From Acetobacter persici JCM 25330 (GTDB lineage Bacteria > Pseudomonadota > Alphaproteobacteria > Acetobacterales > Acetobacteraceae), in the NCBI RefSeq assembly GCF_000613905.1, contig NZ_BAJW01000012.1, positions 1-63,840 of the forward strand: DNA of 63,840 nucleotides, in the 5' to 3' direction. Made by a program: the position numbers and the translations under genes. Positions 35,287-47,120 of the stretch are shown here, piece after piece. Under the pieces are notes generated by a model. It made no database searches. It worked only from the letters and a program-made list of their open reading frames with translations, and was not told the DNA's origin. Numbering within the stretch: position 1 is the stretch's first letter; every line of letters starts with the position of its first letter.

Positions 35287-36325
35287 CAGTTATCAGGCTG
35301 AAGTACGTCCATCGTTTCAAAGATAGGTATGGTCGCGTTCGACACTATCTCAGAAAGCCCGGATGCAAGCGCGTTCCGTTGCCTGAACCGACTGATAAAA
35401 ATTTCTATAGGGAGTATGAGCGCCTGTTGAATGGTCTTCCACCAGAAGCCGTCGAGAGCCAACCAATCAGAACGTCGGTTCCGGGCAGCCTGTCAGACCT
35501 TATCTGCCACTGGCGGACCACATACGCCTACAAATCGAAAGAACCCAGCACGCAAGCTGTTTACAATCGGCTGATTAAGCGCATTGAGCAGGCAGATTAC
35601 TCGCGAGCGGCTGCGGCAACTATGGCCCCAGCAACGTGCGCTACATCATGCGCCAATTTTCAGACAGCCCGACAACGGCCAACCGTATTCTGACGATCCT
35701 CAATTCTCTGATGGATACTGCTATCGATCTAGGATGGCGTGACAGCAACCCGTGCTTTGGGATCAAACGTATCCGCATGGAGTCTGAGGGCATCCATTCG
35801 TGGACTGATGCCGAGATCAAAGCTTACGAGGAGCGCTGGCCTTCCGGGTCAAAGCAGAGGCTCGCCTTTGCCCTGCTTCTTTATACGGGCCAACGGCGCA
35901 GCGATATCGTGAAAATGGGGCCGTCAGATTATAAGGAAATCTCCGGGCAGCGGATGATTTCCGTCACCCAGCAAAAGACTAACGTGAAGCTCCTGATCCC
36001 CATTCATGCCAGCCTGCAAAGGGAGTTGGCCGTGTGGGCATTCGAAGGCCAGTCCACATTCTTATTGGCCGAGCGCGGCAAGCCCTACTCGGCGAATGGG
36101 TTCTATAATTCATTCAGCGATTGGTGTCGGGAATCCGGCCTTCCGGCTGGATGCAGTCCGCATGGCTTGCGTAAGGCCGCCGGGAGAAAGCTGGCCGAGG
36201 CCGGATGCACACCTCACCAGATCGCTGCAATTCTTGGACACAAAACTCTGACTGAGGTTGAGCGCTATACACGGGCCGCAGATCAGTCACTGCTTGCCAT
36301 AGAGGCCATGAAAAAGATGGCCTGA
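35283..36325 (+). CDS. int: Phage integrase (tyrosine recombinase), frame broken near 35615
   Basis: GTG start 35283. N-terminal part (VIRLKYVHRFKDRYGRVRHYL) is an arm-type DNA-binding start. After adding one base near 35615, it continues as NYGPSNVRYIMRQFSD and on to the catalytic part: Arg in GQRRSDI, Lys in QQKTNVK, HGLRKAA, His in LGHKTL and Tyr in ERYTRAAD. About 347 residues. It ends 265 bp before the Fur-type site of the host bfd gene. Confidence 0.82.
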
Positions 36326-36338
36326 TGCGCCCTCTTGA

Positions 36339-36518
36339 GTTTGCCAAAATGGGCGTAAGTCATTGATTCTAGAAAGTGCAAATTGTGAGTTTGCCAATCA
36401 TAACCCGTTGATAAATATAAACTAATGAAGTTCTCTCGGGTCCACCATTTTCCTAAAAAATAAAATGAAAACAACAGGTTAAGCTGGCAGTTTGCCAGTC
36501 TTGTTTTCGCGTTTGCCA
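36339..36518. repeat. Four GTTTGCCA repeats downstream of the integrase
   Basis: Copies at 36339-36346, 36389-36396, 36490-36497 and 36511-36518. They could be arm sites of integrase, but those to the right of a tRNA-like core would lie in host DNA if the core is the junction, so their role is open. The third copy is also part of an inverted repeat CTGGCA-GTT-TGCCAG. Confidence 0.4.
36431..36448 (+). other. tRNA 3'-end-like sequence, candidate prophage junction (att core)
   Basis: TTCTCTCGGGTCCACCA followed by TTTT-rich DNA looks like a tRNA acceptor end with CCA, a common integration target. No tRNA body precedes it, as expected for the copy left at one prophage end. The intact tRNA would be left of position 1. 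Confidence 0.4.
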
Positions 36519-36592
36519 GCGCCGCACGTAAGTGCGACTGCGCAGAGCAGGTCGGCCTTACACTGGCGGCATGGCTCTTTGTGAAAAGATAT

Positions 36593-36613
36593 TGCGAATA
36601 GTTCTCATTCGTG
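36593..36613. promoter_or_regulatory. Fur-box-like operator upstream of bfd
   Basis: TGCGAATAGTTCTCATTCGTG lies 40 bp before the bfd start and resembles the alphaproteobacterial Fur pattern with ATTCTCATT. Regulation by iron is inferred. Confidence 0.5.
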
Positions 36614-36653
36614 CTTTTAATCAGGCTCTCATCAGAGGTACGGGGCTTTCTGA

Positions 36654-36896
36654 ATGGTTATCTGCTCTTGCAACAGCCTGACTCATAAAGACGTTGAATC
36701 AGCCGTAGCGCACGGTGCGACCCGCCCCAGTGAAATTTATGCAGCCAAACGGTGCAAGGCCCAATGCGGGAATTGCGTGCCGGGTGTGGTGTGTATGCTC
36801 AAGGAAATGCGGATGCGGCAGCTTCAGGCCGCTGAAGCTCTGGCCCATGCCGCATGTCTGCCCGCAGCCGCGCAGAGCAGCGCGCTGAGCGCCTGA
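36654..36896 (+). CDS. bfd: Bacterioferritin-associated ferredoxin (Bfd-like)
   Basis: 80 residues. Cys pattern C-x-C near residue 4-6 and C-x-x-C near residues 37-41 (CGNC) with KAQCGNC is a [2Fe-2S] site typical of Bfd. It reduces and releases iron from bacterioferritin. The Fur-like site before it fits iron control. First host gene right of the prophage. Confidence 0.88.
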   Translation: MVICSCNSLTHKDVESAVAHGATRPSEIYAAKRCKAQCGNCVPGVVCMLKEMRMRQLQAAEALAHAACLPAAAQSSALSA

Positions 36897-37026
36897 TCTC
36901 CGCTTATCTCTGCACATCAGGCATGGCTGGCTCCATGCGTCTTGCGGCGGAACTTTTGCCTTCCCACGTCATTTGTAACAGCAGAACGCTGCATCTGTAG
37001 CGCCTGAGACAACAAGGACGAGGATC

Positions 37027-37566
37027 ATGACGAAAACAGCCTCCACCGCCAAAGACGCGCATGTCCGTGAATATCTTGGTACCCCGACAGACCTGAAGGC
37101 CGACGCCGTTAAAGAGGTTGCTGCCGGTCTGGCCGACACATTGGCCGATGTGTTTGCACTCTATGTGAAAACAAAGAATTTCCACTGGCATATGAGCGGC
37201 CGCCACTTCCGTGACTATCATCTGCTGCTGGACGAGCAGAGCGATCAGATTTTTGCCATGACCGACCCGATGGCCGAACGGGCCCGCAAAATTGGTGGCA
37301 CGACCCTGCACTCCATTGGGGAAATTAGCCGCCGCACGCAGGTGGCGGACAATGACGCGCTTTATGTGACGCCGGAAGATATGCTGGCCGAACTGCGCGA
37401 TGACAATCTGGCCCTGACAACGCGGATGCGCAAAGTACACGCCGTCTGTGATGATGCCAATGATGTCGCGACCGCCAGCCTGCTGGAAAACTGGATTGAC
37501 GAAACGGAACGCCGCACCTGGTTCCTGTTTGAAGCCACACGTCCGGCTTTTGGTAAAAACGACTGA
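37027..37566 (+). CDS. dps: DNA-binding ferritin-like protein Dps
   Basis: 179 residues. The ferroxidase region KTKNFHWHMSGRHFRDYHLLLDEQ (His-Trp-His, Asp, Glu ligands) is clear. Lys-rich N-terminus could bind DNA. Dps stores iron and protects DNA from peroxide. It stands 130 bp after bfd. Confidence 0.93.
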   Translation: MTKTASTAKDAHVREYLGTPTDLKADAVKEVAAGLADTLADVFALYVKTKNFHWHMSGRHFRDYHLLLDEQSDQIFAMTDPMAERARKIGGTTLHSIGEISRRTQVADNDALYVTPEDMLAELRDDNLALTTRMRKVHAVCDDANDVATASLLENWIDETERRTWFLFEATRPAFGKND

Positions 37567-37578
37567 CGTTAGAAGTCA

Positions 37579-37607
37579 GGAGCCTCGCCGCTGACCGGCG
37601 AGGCTCC
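37579..37607 (+). terminator. Hairpin after dps
   Basis: GGAGCCTCGCCG pairs with CGGCGAGGCTCC around CTGAC, 12 bp. It follows the stop by 12 bp. No U-run directly after, but it is likely the dps terminator. Confidence 0.6.
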
Positions 37608-37619
37608 CGAATCGGGTAA

Positions 37620-38621
37620 AAACCCTTCAGAAACTCTGTATTAAAAAAAATACGACCGGCAGATTTTTCTTAAAATTCTGTTTTGTCCGGAAAATAATAA
37701 CATTTATTCATGGACATTAACAAATTGATAAAGCCGATTATTTTCGCGCATAAAAAAATTGAAAAAATACATAAATCTCTGAAAATATTTTCCTATCGCA
37801 TATGCCTTTTTTGAGCCACACCTCTCTTCATGAACGAATTCTTAATCATGAATAATCTTCCATCTGTCTTTTGTATTTTCAATATAAAAGAATTGTTTTT
37901 TATTTTCCCTCTATAAATAAATGAGTGCCCGCTATGACCAGCCTTACACAGGATGGGCAACGTCGCTAAAGACCCATCATGATAGGATCGGCGGAAGAAA
38001 TCGCCTGTTCCATGCCCGGCAAGCTCTTGTTTTTCCTGCCTCCTGCTCCCTACGATGCGCATGCACGCAGATTTGGCGTTTCTCTGCTGCCAGCCCTCTT
38101 TTCTTTTATGGCTTCTTTGATCAGATCAGGTTCAGCATTGATACGAATGAGACCATATCGTCATAAGAGAGATATTTTTCAGTATTTATGAAAATATCAG
38201 AAACTTTTTTAATATAAATTTGTAGTGTTTTATCTTTTATAGAATACAGATTCCGATCTGGAATTCTTTTCAAGAAAACTCCATTCACAGAAAAGCCATA
38301 GTATCATTTTTTTTCTTGAATTCTTATTTTTCGACAAAACGCATCTTAATCTACAAATCTCCCTCCGGCCTTGATGGTGAATTTTTAGATTTTCCTATAT
38401 ATATCAAATACTTACTCCATTGAAACTCTTACATCGCCACTATTTTTTGCAGACTTGAAGGTGTCGCTGGCAAGCAATAAATTTCAATAAAGAGACATTT
38501 ATTCTTTTTACGATTATAATTTATTCTTATTTTATTTAATGCAAATTATAAATAAGTGACTTTGTTTCCATTGCCCTAACAATTTTTCTTTTTTAATAAA
38601 GTTATCGTCTTTTTAACAAAT
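37620..38621. other. AT-rich intergenic region with a GC-richer island
   Basis: About 1 kb of mostly A and T with short runs. Positions about 37925-38130 have much higher GC and short stems such as GATGGG/CCCATC at 37953-37979. No convincing gene; small open frames there lack a good start. It may hold a structured RNA or a gene remnant. Confidence 0.4.
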
Positions 38622-38666
38622 ATGACCTCTCAGGTTAGATTTGCGTTAATAATTAGGAATGCGACA

Positions 38667-41600
38667 TTGAGCACCACATCCGACTCATCTGTTGATTTTC
38701 AGCAGATTGAAGACAATGCCGTCGCCGCCGGTGGCAGCACTGACCAGTATGCCGGAGGCGAAGCCAACTACCATCATCATAACATGACATGGAGTTGGGC
38801 AGGCGGCGCAACCGGGGACTGGACTGACCCGGCAAACTGGGTGCTTACGGATAGCACCGGGAATGTTGTTGATACGTCCACCATCAGCGGCTCTGCCATT
38901 CCGCAGTCCCAGCAGAATGCTGATGTCAGCATCGGGGCCAGCGGGACAGCATCGTCCGTTACGGTTGTGGCCAATGCCCCCATTTACAACCAGTTTCGCA
39001 GTCTGAGTGTCTGGGAAAATGGCACGCTTAAAATTACGGCGCAGGGTTCCAAGGGAACGCATGGCTATGTCTTTGCCGTCGCCGGTTTTGAGAATGACGG
39101 CAACATCATCGTCGATACGCCGTCTCTTGTAGAGTTTGGCGGCGTCACCATGAACCGTGATGACGGCACAATCACCATCATGAACAACCATGGGAATGTT
39201 GTTTTTGATGATGGATCCCTGAATAACGGTGGTACGCTCAACCTGATCAATGCCTCGCTCGGGTCTGCTGGCAAGCCCATGTGGGTCAACGGTGGGACGG
39301 TTAACCTCCAGCAGAACAGCAGTGTTTTCCTGAATTCCGGCGCAGGCACCACGATCAATGTTGATCCGGCGACCGTTAACACCATTTATGTTCAGGACAA
39401 TGGTTTCCTGCATACCGGCACCGGCAGCACCAATGACCAGACTTCCGCGATCAATGGTGTTTCAGAAAATACGCATTTTGGCGTTGCCGGACTGACGACA
39501 GCCCCGGTTTCTGCAACATACACGGCCAATACTGACGGGTCTTACACCCTCAAGATCGCCATGGCTGATGGCAGTGACCTGACATACACAAACCTCCACA
39601 TGGCGGCTGGTTATACGCCCCCGGCATCGCTGAACATTGTGCAGGACAGCGCCACATCCGGCTGGGATATTGAAGATAAGTCTTCCACACCGGCAACGGG
39701 CGGCTATACGGACAACACGCTCCATCAGCAGATGGTCACGACCGCGACAACTGCGACGGATGCCGGTGGGGACACGTCTCAGTACAGCAGCTCGGCTGAA
39801 AGCTTCCACCAGCATGACATGAGCTGGCACTGGACAGGAGCGAAGTCCAGCGACTGGAATGATTCCGCAAACTGGACCCTGCTGGACAGTAAAGGGCATG
39901 TTGTTGATACGTCCAACGCAGATTTCTGGACCGACAACCCCATTCCGCAGTCCCAGCAGAACGCCGACGTCAATATCGGCCAAATGGACAGCACGGCAAC
40001 ACCGTCGATTGTTGTTGATAACGTCGTGGATTATAACCAGATCCGCAGTCTGAGCGTCTGGCAGAGCGGTGTGCTGAAAATTACGGCTCAGGCTGGTCTT
40101 GGTTATGTCGGCAACGTGTTTGCAACGGCCGGATTTGAAAACAGCGGCAGCATCATCATTGATACCCCATCCAATGTGGAACTGGGTGGTGTCACGATGA
40201 ACCGTGAAACTGGCGTGATTACCATTCTGAACAATCAGGGTAACGTCACACTGGATACGGGTGTTCTGAATAACGGCGGCACACTGAATCTGATCAATGC
40301 TTCACTGGGCACCGTGGACAAGCCTGTCTGGGTACAGGGCGGCACGGTCAACATGGCAAAAGGCAGCACGCTGTTTGCACAGCCTGGGATCAGCTATGAT
40401 ACTGCAACGACCATCAATGTTGACCCGTCCACAGTTAACACCGTCTATATCGACAATCAGGGTGACAAGACGCATAGCGGAAACGTCGTTCTGAACGGTG
40501 TTTCTGAAAATACGCGCTTTGGCATTGCCGATTTAAGTGCAAAACCCATTTCCGCCGTTTACACACTGAATGCGGACAAGACATCCTACACCCTGACAAT
40601 CGGGCTTGCGAACGGTAACACCGTAACCTACGGCACGATTAATCCGACCGATGGGTATGTGCCGTCCTCCACCCAGATTGTGGAAGATTCCGCCAATAAT
40701 GGCTGGCTGATTGAAAGCGACAGTTCTGAGGCGTGCTTCCTGGCTGGCAGCATGATCCGGACAGTCAGCGGGGATATCCGTGTTGAAGAGATCCGTCTGG
40801 GTGACACGCTGGTGACCTTTGACTGGAAAAATGGCTGTGACGTCACCCGCACTGTTGTCTGGGTGGCTAAAGCCCACACCACGGTCCGCTCTGGCGTGCC
40901 GGCAGATGAAGCAGGCTACCCGGTGCGCGTTCTGAAAGACGCCATTGCTGAGGGTGTTCCTTACAAAGATATGCTGATTACAGCGGAACATTGCCTGTTT
41001 TTTGAAGACAAGTTTGTGCCGGTGCGCATGCTTGTAAACGGACGTTCCGTTTTTTATGACACCAGCATCACGTCTTACGACTATTATCACGTCGAAACGC
41101 AGGACCATTCCGTCATCATTGCGGATGGCATGCTGACCGAAAGCTATCTGGACACCGGCAACCGCGCATCCTTCCGTCAGGAAGGCAAGGTTGCGGCTCT
41201 CCGCGCAGCAGGCAAACGCACCTGGGAACAGGATGCCGCCACACCGCTGTGTGTCAGCCGCTCTTTTGTAGAACCGCTGTTCCGCGCTCTGGAAGACCGG
41301 ACCGGCACAGTCGCTGGCAGCCAGACGCCTCTGGCTCCTGCAACGCTGCACCGGGATGCGGACCTGCATCTGGTAATGGGCAACGGTGCTGTTATTCGCC
41401 CCGTCCGTTATGATGGGCAGACCTACAGCTTCATGCTGCCTGCCGGGACAGAGACCGTTCGCATTCTCTCACGCGCCAGCCGCCCGAGTGATGTGGTTGG
41501 CCCGTTTGTGGATGATCGCCGGTCTCTGGGCGTTGCTGTCCGTGCCATCCAGTTTATCAGCAATACGCAGCGGACCGAGGTGACGACCTACCGGGATGAT

Positions 41601-41786
41601 GCAACGCTGAATGGCTGGTATCCTGCACAGGGGCAGATCTCTGTCTGGACAAATGGCAATGCTGTTCTGCCACTGTCTGAACAGACAGACGGCAAAATGG
41701 GGATGCTGATGATTACAGCCGATCTGGCTGAAGGGTATCTTGCTGAACCTGAGCAGGCTGCTCCGGCACTGGCCCGCTCCGCGTAA
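38667..41786 (+). CDS. Large secreted repeat protein with C-terminal Hint domain
   Basis: 1039 residues from a TTG at 38667 (AGGA 7-8 nt upstream); an ATG at 38622 would add 15 residues. Two tandem copies of about 340 residues (HNMTWSWAGG and HDMSWHWTG starts, SLSVWENG/SLSVWQSG, NNGGTLNLINAS in both), beta-helix-like, are followed by a Hint_2 domain with C-F-L-A-G-S, TAEHC and other motifs. No standard signal peptide. Hint domains can cleave or splice; here the role in surface display is inferred. Similar proteins are common in acetic acid bacteria. Confidence 0.75.
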   Translation: MSTTSDSSVDFQQIEDNAVAAGGSTDQYAGGEANYHHHNMTWSWAGGATGDWTDPANWVLTDSTGNVVDTSTISGSAIPQSQQNADVSIGASGTASSVTVVANAPIYNQFRSLSVWENGTLKITAQGSKGTHGYVFAVAGFENDGNIIVDTPSLVEFGGVTMNRDDGTITIMNNHGNVVFDDGSLNNGGTLNLINASLGSAGKPMWVNGGTVNLQQNSSVFLNSGAGTTINVDPATVNTIYVQDNGFLHTGTGSTNDQTSAINGVSENTHFGVAGLTTAPVSATYTANTDGSYTLKIAMADGSDLTYTNLHMAAGYTPPASLNIVQDSATSGWDIEDKSSTPATGGYTDNTLHQQMVTTATTATDAGGDTSQYSSSAESFHQHDMSWHWTGAKSSDWNDSANWTLLDSKGHVVDTSNADFWTDNPIPQSQQNADVNIGQMDSTATPSIVVDNVVDYNQIRSLSVWQSGVLKITAQAGLGYVGNVFATAGFENSGSIIIDTPSNVELGGVTMNRETGVITILNNQGNVTLDTGVLNNGGTLNLINASLGTVDKPVWVQGGTVNMAKGSTLFAQPGISYDTATTINVDPSTVNTVYIDNQGDKTHSGNVVLNGVSENTRFGIADLSAKPISAVYTLNADKTSYTLTIGLANGNTVTYGTINPTDGYVPSSTQIVEDSANNGWLIESDSSEACFLAGSMIRTVSGDIRVEEIRLGDTLVTFDWKNGCDVTRTVVWVAKAHTTVRSGVPADEAGYPVRVLKDAIAEGVPYKDMLITAEHCLFFEDKFVPVRMLVNGRSVFYDTSITSYDYYHVETQDHSVIIADGMLTESYLDTGNRASFRQEGKVAALRAAGKRTWEQDAATPLCVSRSFVEPLFRALEDRTGTVAGSQTPLAPATLHRDADLHLVMGNGAVIRPVRYDGQTYSFMLPAGTETVRILSRASRPSDVVGPFVDDRRSLGVAVRAIQFISNTQRTEVTTYRDDATLNGWYPAQGQISVWTNGNAVLPLSEQTDGKMGMLMITADLAEGYLAEPEQAAPALARSA

Positions 41787-41800
41787 GCCAGTATTAAGAG

Positions 41801-41832
41801 AAAAGCGCCACTCTTCCGGGAGTGGCGCTTTT
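41801..41832. terminator. Bidirectional terminator
   Basis: AAAAGCGCCACTC and GAGTGGCGCTTTT flank a TTCCGG loop between the two converging genes. The stem is 13 bp with T runs on both sides. Confidence 0.85.
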
Positions 41833-41843
41833 TTCTGGTCTGT

Positions 41844-44071
41844 TTATAAATCAAACCGGGCATTGAGATAGACGGTTCTAGGCGCGCGACATAAAAGTAA
41901 TCTGACGCGAGGACGCCCCAGTAATGCGTGTTGGCGACGTTATCCAGCTCCGCCCTGAAGGTAACACGATGTTTGCCGATATGCGTGCGATAGCTGGCCC
42001 GCAGATTGAGCAGGGTGTAGCCGGGAATATGGTAGACGTTCATGGCATCCCCCCACATTCTGCCGGTGTAATGCACTTCTGCTGACGCCGAGAGACCCGG
42101 GACGGCCTGAATGTTGTTTGTCAGCGTAAACATATTCTGGAAGGTGGGAATAGCCTCCGCCGTGTTCCCCTGAATGGAGGGGTCGGTCTTTTTATATTTT
42201 GAAGACTCAATCCCAAGACTGTCCGTTACGACAAAACCGAGCGGCAGGTCCACATGGCCGTTCAGTTCAAACCCCTGATAAACCTGTGTCCCGTTGGAGA
42301 CGTAGTAATTCTCCGCATTGGCATATTGCGCGCCACGGGTAATGCGATAAAGCGCCCCCGTGAGATCCCATGTGCGGCGTGTGATTTTTGCCCCGACTTC
42401 CACCTGATCGGACCGGATGGGCGCCAGTGTCTGGCGGGCGTTTTTATAGGTATCTCCGACTGTGCCGCCATTTTCCAGTGCCTGCACATAGCTGGCATAG
42501 ACTGTCATGTTATGGACCGGGTGATATAGCAGCGCGACCGTCGGGGTGACGGGATTCACCTTGTAGGCCGCTGTTCTGACATCCGCCGCACTGTAGCTGT
42601 TCTGCTGGAAATTGGTGTAGCGCACACCAGCCAGAAGGGACCATTGCGGAGTGAAGGTCACGGTATCGCTCAAAAACAGGCCGACCTGATCAGACCGGTA
42701 ATTCCGGTAGACCGAGGACTCGTTATTGATAGCCCACGGGCGCGGGATGATCGGGGCGAACATATTTTGCGAACCGATATTCACATATTCACTGCTGGTG
42801 GGGAGATATTTGGTCAGCCCCTGCCATGTTGCCCCGAGTGAGACATCATGTTTGACAAAACCGGTGTGGAAACTCCCCTCCAGAATACCCTGCGCCTGAT
42901 TATAGTCTGACCAGCTCCGCGGGTCTGTGGACAGGTAGGAGTCATAATCCCCCTGCCTGTTGTTCAGCGACATCCATTCACTTTGGTAAGAGCGCCAGTC
43001 CTGACTGTGGCTGTAATCCACATGGAATTTCCAGTTGTGGCTGATATCCCACTTCAGCCCTGTTGTCAGGAACAGGACGTGCGATGTGAACATGGAACCG
43101 GGATAGGAGTTCAGGTCCTTATTGCCGCTGATGGCGGCAGGAAGGCTGTTTGACGGGTAGGTTGTGGGGTCGATAAAGAAATCCTGCACCAGACCGCGTA
43201 TTTTTCGGTCCTGATAAATGGCGTCCGCTGTCCAGAGCAGGTTTTTAGCAATCCGGGCATCTACGCCCAGAGAGCCGGAATAGCGTTCTACATGCGAGCC
43301 GTTATAGGTCTCGCCTTTTTCATGCGTCAGATTCAGGCGATATCCGAAGACCTTGTTGAACAGGCGGCCGCCGGTATCAATATGCTCACTGGCAATGGCG
43401 GCGGAACTATAGCCTGCATCAACAGAAAAGGTTCTCTGTTCCGTCGGTTTTTTGGTCTGATAATTGATGATCCCGCCGGGCGCGTTAAACCCATACATAT
43501 AGCCGGATGCGCCTTTGAGAAGCTGGACATTTTCAAAGCTTTCCAGCGGCAGTTCCACTGTTGTCATGTAAAAGGGCGAGCCGTTGATTTTATAACCGTT
43601 GTAATCATCCAGCGGGACGCCACGCACGGTTACGCTATAGGCGTTGAAAGAATAAGTATCCCCGTTTGTTACGACGGAGGCGTCCTGAGACAGCAATCTG
43701 GACAGGGATTTTACCTGACGTTCCTGTATTTCCGCACTGGTGACGGTGCGAATGGAAAACGGCGTATCCAGCGGCCTTTTATTACCCAGCGCGCCGCCTG
43801 AAAAGACAGGGGTTCCGTTGCCATGCACTTCCAGTTCTTCCCGTCTGGCGGGGGTAGTCCGGGCTTTCGCCGGGGCTGGCGTTCCATGCCGAAGGGTGCC
43901 GGATGCGGATGCCGGTGCGGCGGCCTTTTTCCTGTCCGCTTTACGGAGTTCCGCGCGTGTTTTGCCCGTGGTGGCCTGCGCGGTATCCTGCGCGTGCGCG
44001 ATGGCCATGCTCATCCCGCAAGACGACAAAACAGTCCCGATAAAAACTAAGTGTCTTGGTGATATCATCAT
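41844..44071 (-). CDS. TonB-dependent siderophore receptor (frame broken near 41885)
   Basis: Start ATG 44071 with a signal peptide (SPRHLVFIGTVLSSCGMSM...AHA). The plug starts at TPFSIRTVTSAEIQERQVKS and the barrel runs on with typical Y-x-x-Y patterns and loops. The natural C-terminus in a second frame is APRTVYLNARFDL, stop 41844; a missing G near 41881-41889 links them. About 742 residues. It takes up ferric siderophores. A Fur-like site is possible near 44132-44155. Confidence 0.88.
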
Positions 44072-44101
44072 AGCACGACCATATTTAGTATATTCCTGAG
44101 T

Positions 44102-44338
44102 GGGGATATCGGGAATAAACCACACCGTCAATGCGCGTATTATGATTCGTTGCGTTATTTTTGTTGTATTATTTTTATACTATTTCAATAGTGTAATAAA
44201 GGCGGAGCGTGACGTATAAACCACACTGCTCTACGGCACTGCGGAGGCCGGTTGTGCCCCACCGCACGGGAGCGAGAAGACCTCTCCTGCCCCCGGCGAA
44301 GGCTGATGCGCTGCCTCCCCGCGGAGAGGTAGATCAGA
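44102..44338. other. Intergenic region upstream of the receptor gene
   Basis: About 235 bp. A sequence TGCGCGTATTATGATTCGTTGCG near 44132-44154 resembles the bfd Fur-type site but is one base shorter. AT-rich promoter-like stretch at 44160-44200. Nothing else seen. Confidence 0.35.
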
Positions 44339-46046
<1,708 letters not shown>

Positions 46047-46114
46047 TCAGGCAAACAGGCCGGTGGGTCTCAGGGATGTGATGCGGCGTCTCTGCCGTGC
46101 GGTTTTTCCGCCCT

Positions 46115-47047
46115 TCAGGTGGGGCGTCTGAATTTTTTCAGGCTCTGGCTGATCCACCCGGCCCCGCTGACCAGCACCAGCCCGGCGACAACCAGCAAGG
46201 CCCCGGTGACAAAGCCCGGCTCCACCGGCTCATGCAGCAGTATGGCCCCCAGCAGCACGCCGAACAGGGGCGTCATGAAGGACAGGACGCCAATGCGCGA
46301 GGCCTGATAATGGCGCAGCAGCCAGAACCACAGCAAAAACGCGACAAAGGAGAGGATGAAGACTTGATACCCCAGACTGAGCAGCAGGATGGGCGTGACG
46401 GTAAAGTCTGTCTGATGCAGCAGCACCGCCATGGGGAACAGGAGCACGCAGGCTCCGGCAAGCTGATAGAGCAGGGTCTGTTTGGCGGGCACTGTGGCCA
46501 GACTGGACATCCGGATGACCACAGTTGTCACCCCCCAGCTTGCCCCGGCCAGCAGGGCCAGTGCATCCCCCAGCAGGGGCAGACCCGCACCCTGCCCTGC
46601 CCCCGTCTGATGCCCCATAAACGCCGTGCCGATCCCGCCAAACGCCAGAAGGATACCAGCCCACTGGAGCGGAGCCATCCGCTCAGACGCTTCCATGAAA
46701 TGCAGGATAAGAGCTGTAAAAATGGGGGAGGTATACAGGAACACAACGGACCGGGACGCCGATGTATAGTGCAGTGCCTGGCCCAGAAAGAGGTATTCCA
46801 GAAAGAACAGAACGCCCACGGCCAGACCGGGCTTCCATGTCCGGCTGATCTGCCCCAGACGTTCCCGCCGGGCGAGCATGAGGCCCACCACCAGAAGGGC
46901 CGCCAGACCGGACCGCAGGGAAATTTGTAAAATGGGGGCCATGTCCTGCGCGGCGGCTTTGAGCGCCACCTGTTGCAGGCCGAAGCAGAAGCACAGCCCC
47001 ACCATCAGGCTGGTGGCTGTTGCATCCAGCGGCTTGCGCGTGTTCAT
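46115..47047 (-). CDS. EamA/DMT family transporter
   Basis: 310 residues. Start ATG 47047 with GGGG and GGAAGG upstream; the part before is not protein-like. Ten hydrophobic helices with a duplicated layout, SLRSGLAALLV in the first half and GDALALLAGASWGVTTV in the second. Drug or metabolite exporter of unknown substrate. Confidence 0.85.
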   Translation of the reverse strand: MNTRKPLDATATSLMVGLCFCFGLQQVALKAAAQDMAPILQISLRSGLAALLVVGLMLARRERLGQISRTWKPGLAVGVLFFLEYLFLGQALHYTSASRSVVFLYTSPIFTALILHFMEASERMAPLQWAGILLAFGGIGTAFMGHQTGAGQGAGLPLLGDALALLAGASWGVTTVVIRMSSLATVPAKQTLLYQLAGACVLLFPMAVLLHQTDFTVTPILLLSLGYQVFILSFVAFLLWFWLLRHYQASRIGVLSFMTPLFGVLLGAILLHEPVEPGFVTGALLVVAGLVLVSGAGWISQSLKKFRRPT

Positions 47048-47120
47048 CCCCGTTTTTTCCTTCCGCACGGTCATAAGGCGCACCCTATGCCGTATGCACG
47101 GAGAAGGGGAAAGAGCGGAT

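Noticed and set aside
37921..38060. Cyclic-di-GMP riboswitch
   Set aside because: GGGCAAC and some stems recall it, but the core loop sequences do not match.
37921..38166. Open frame of 81 codons in the AT-rich gap
   Set aside because: No ribosome site and no protein-like pattern; the region is noted as a possible RNA instead.
46097..46930. Plus-strand frame opposite the EamA transporter
   Set aside because: Gln/Gly/Pro-rich antisense shadow of a membrane protein.
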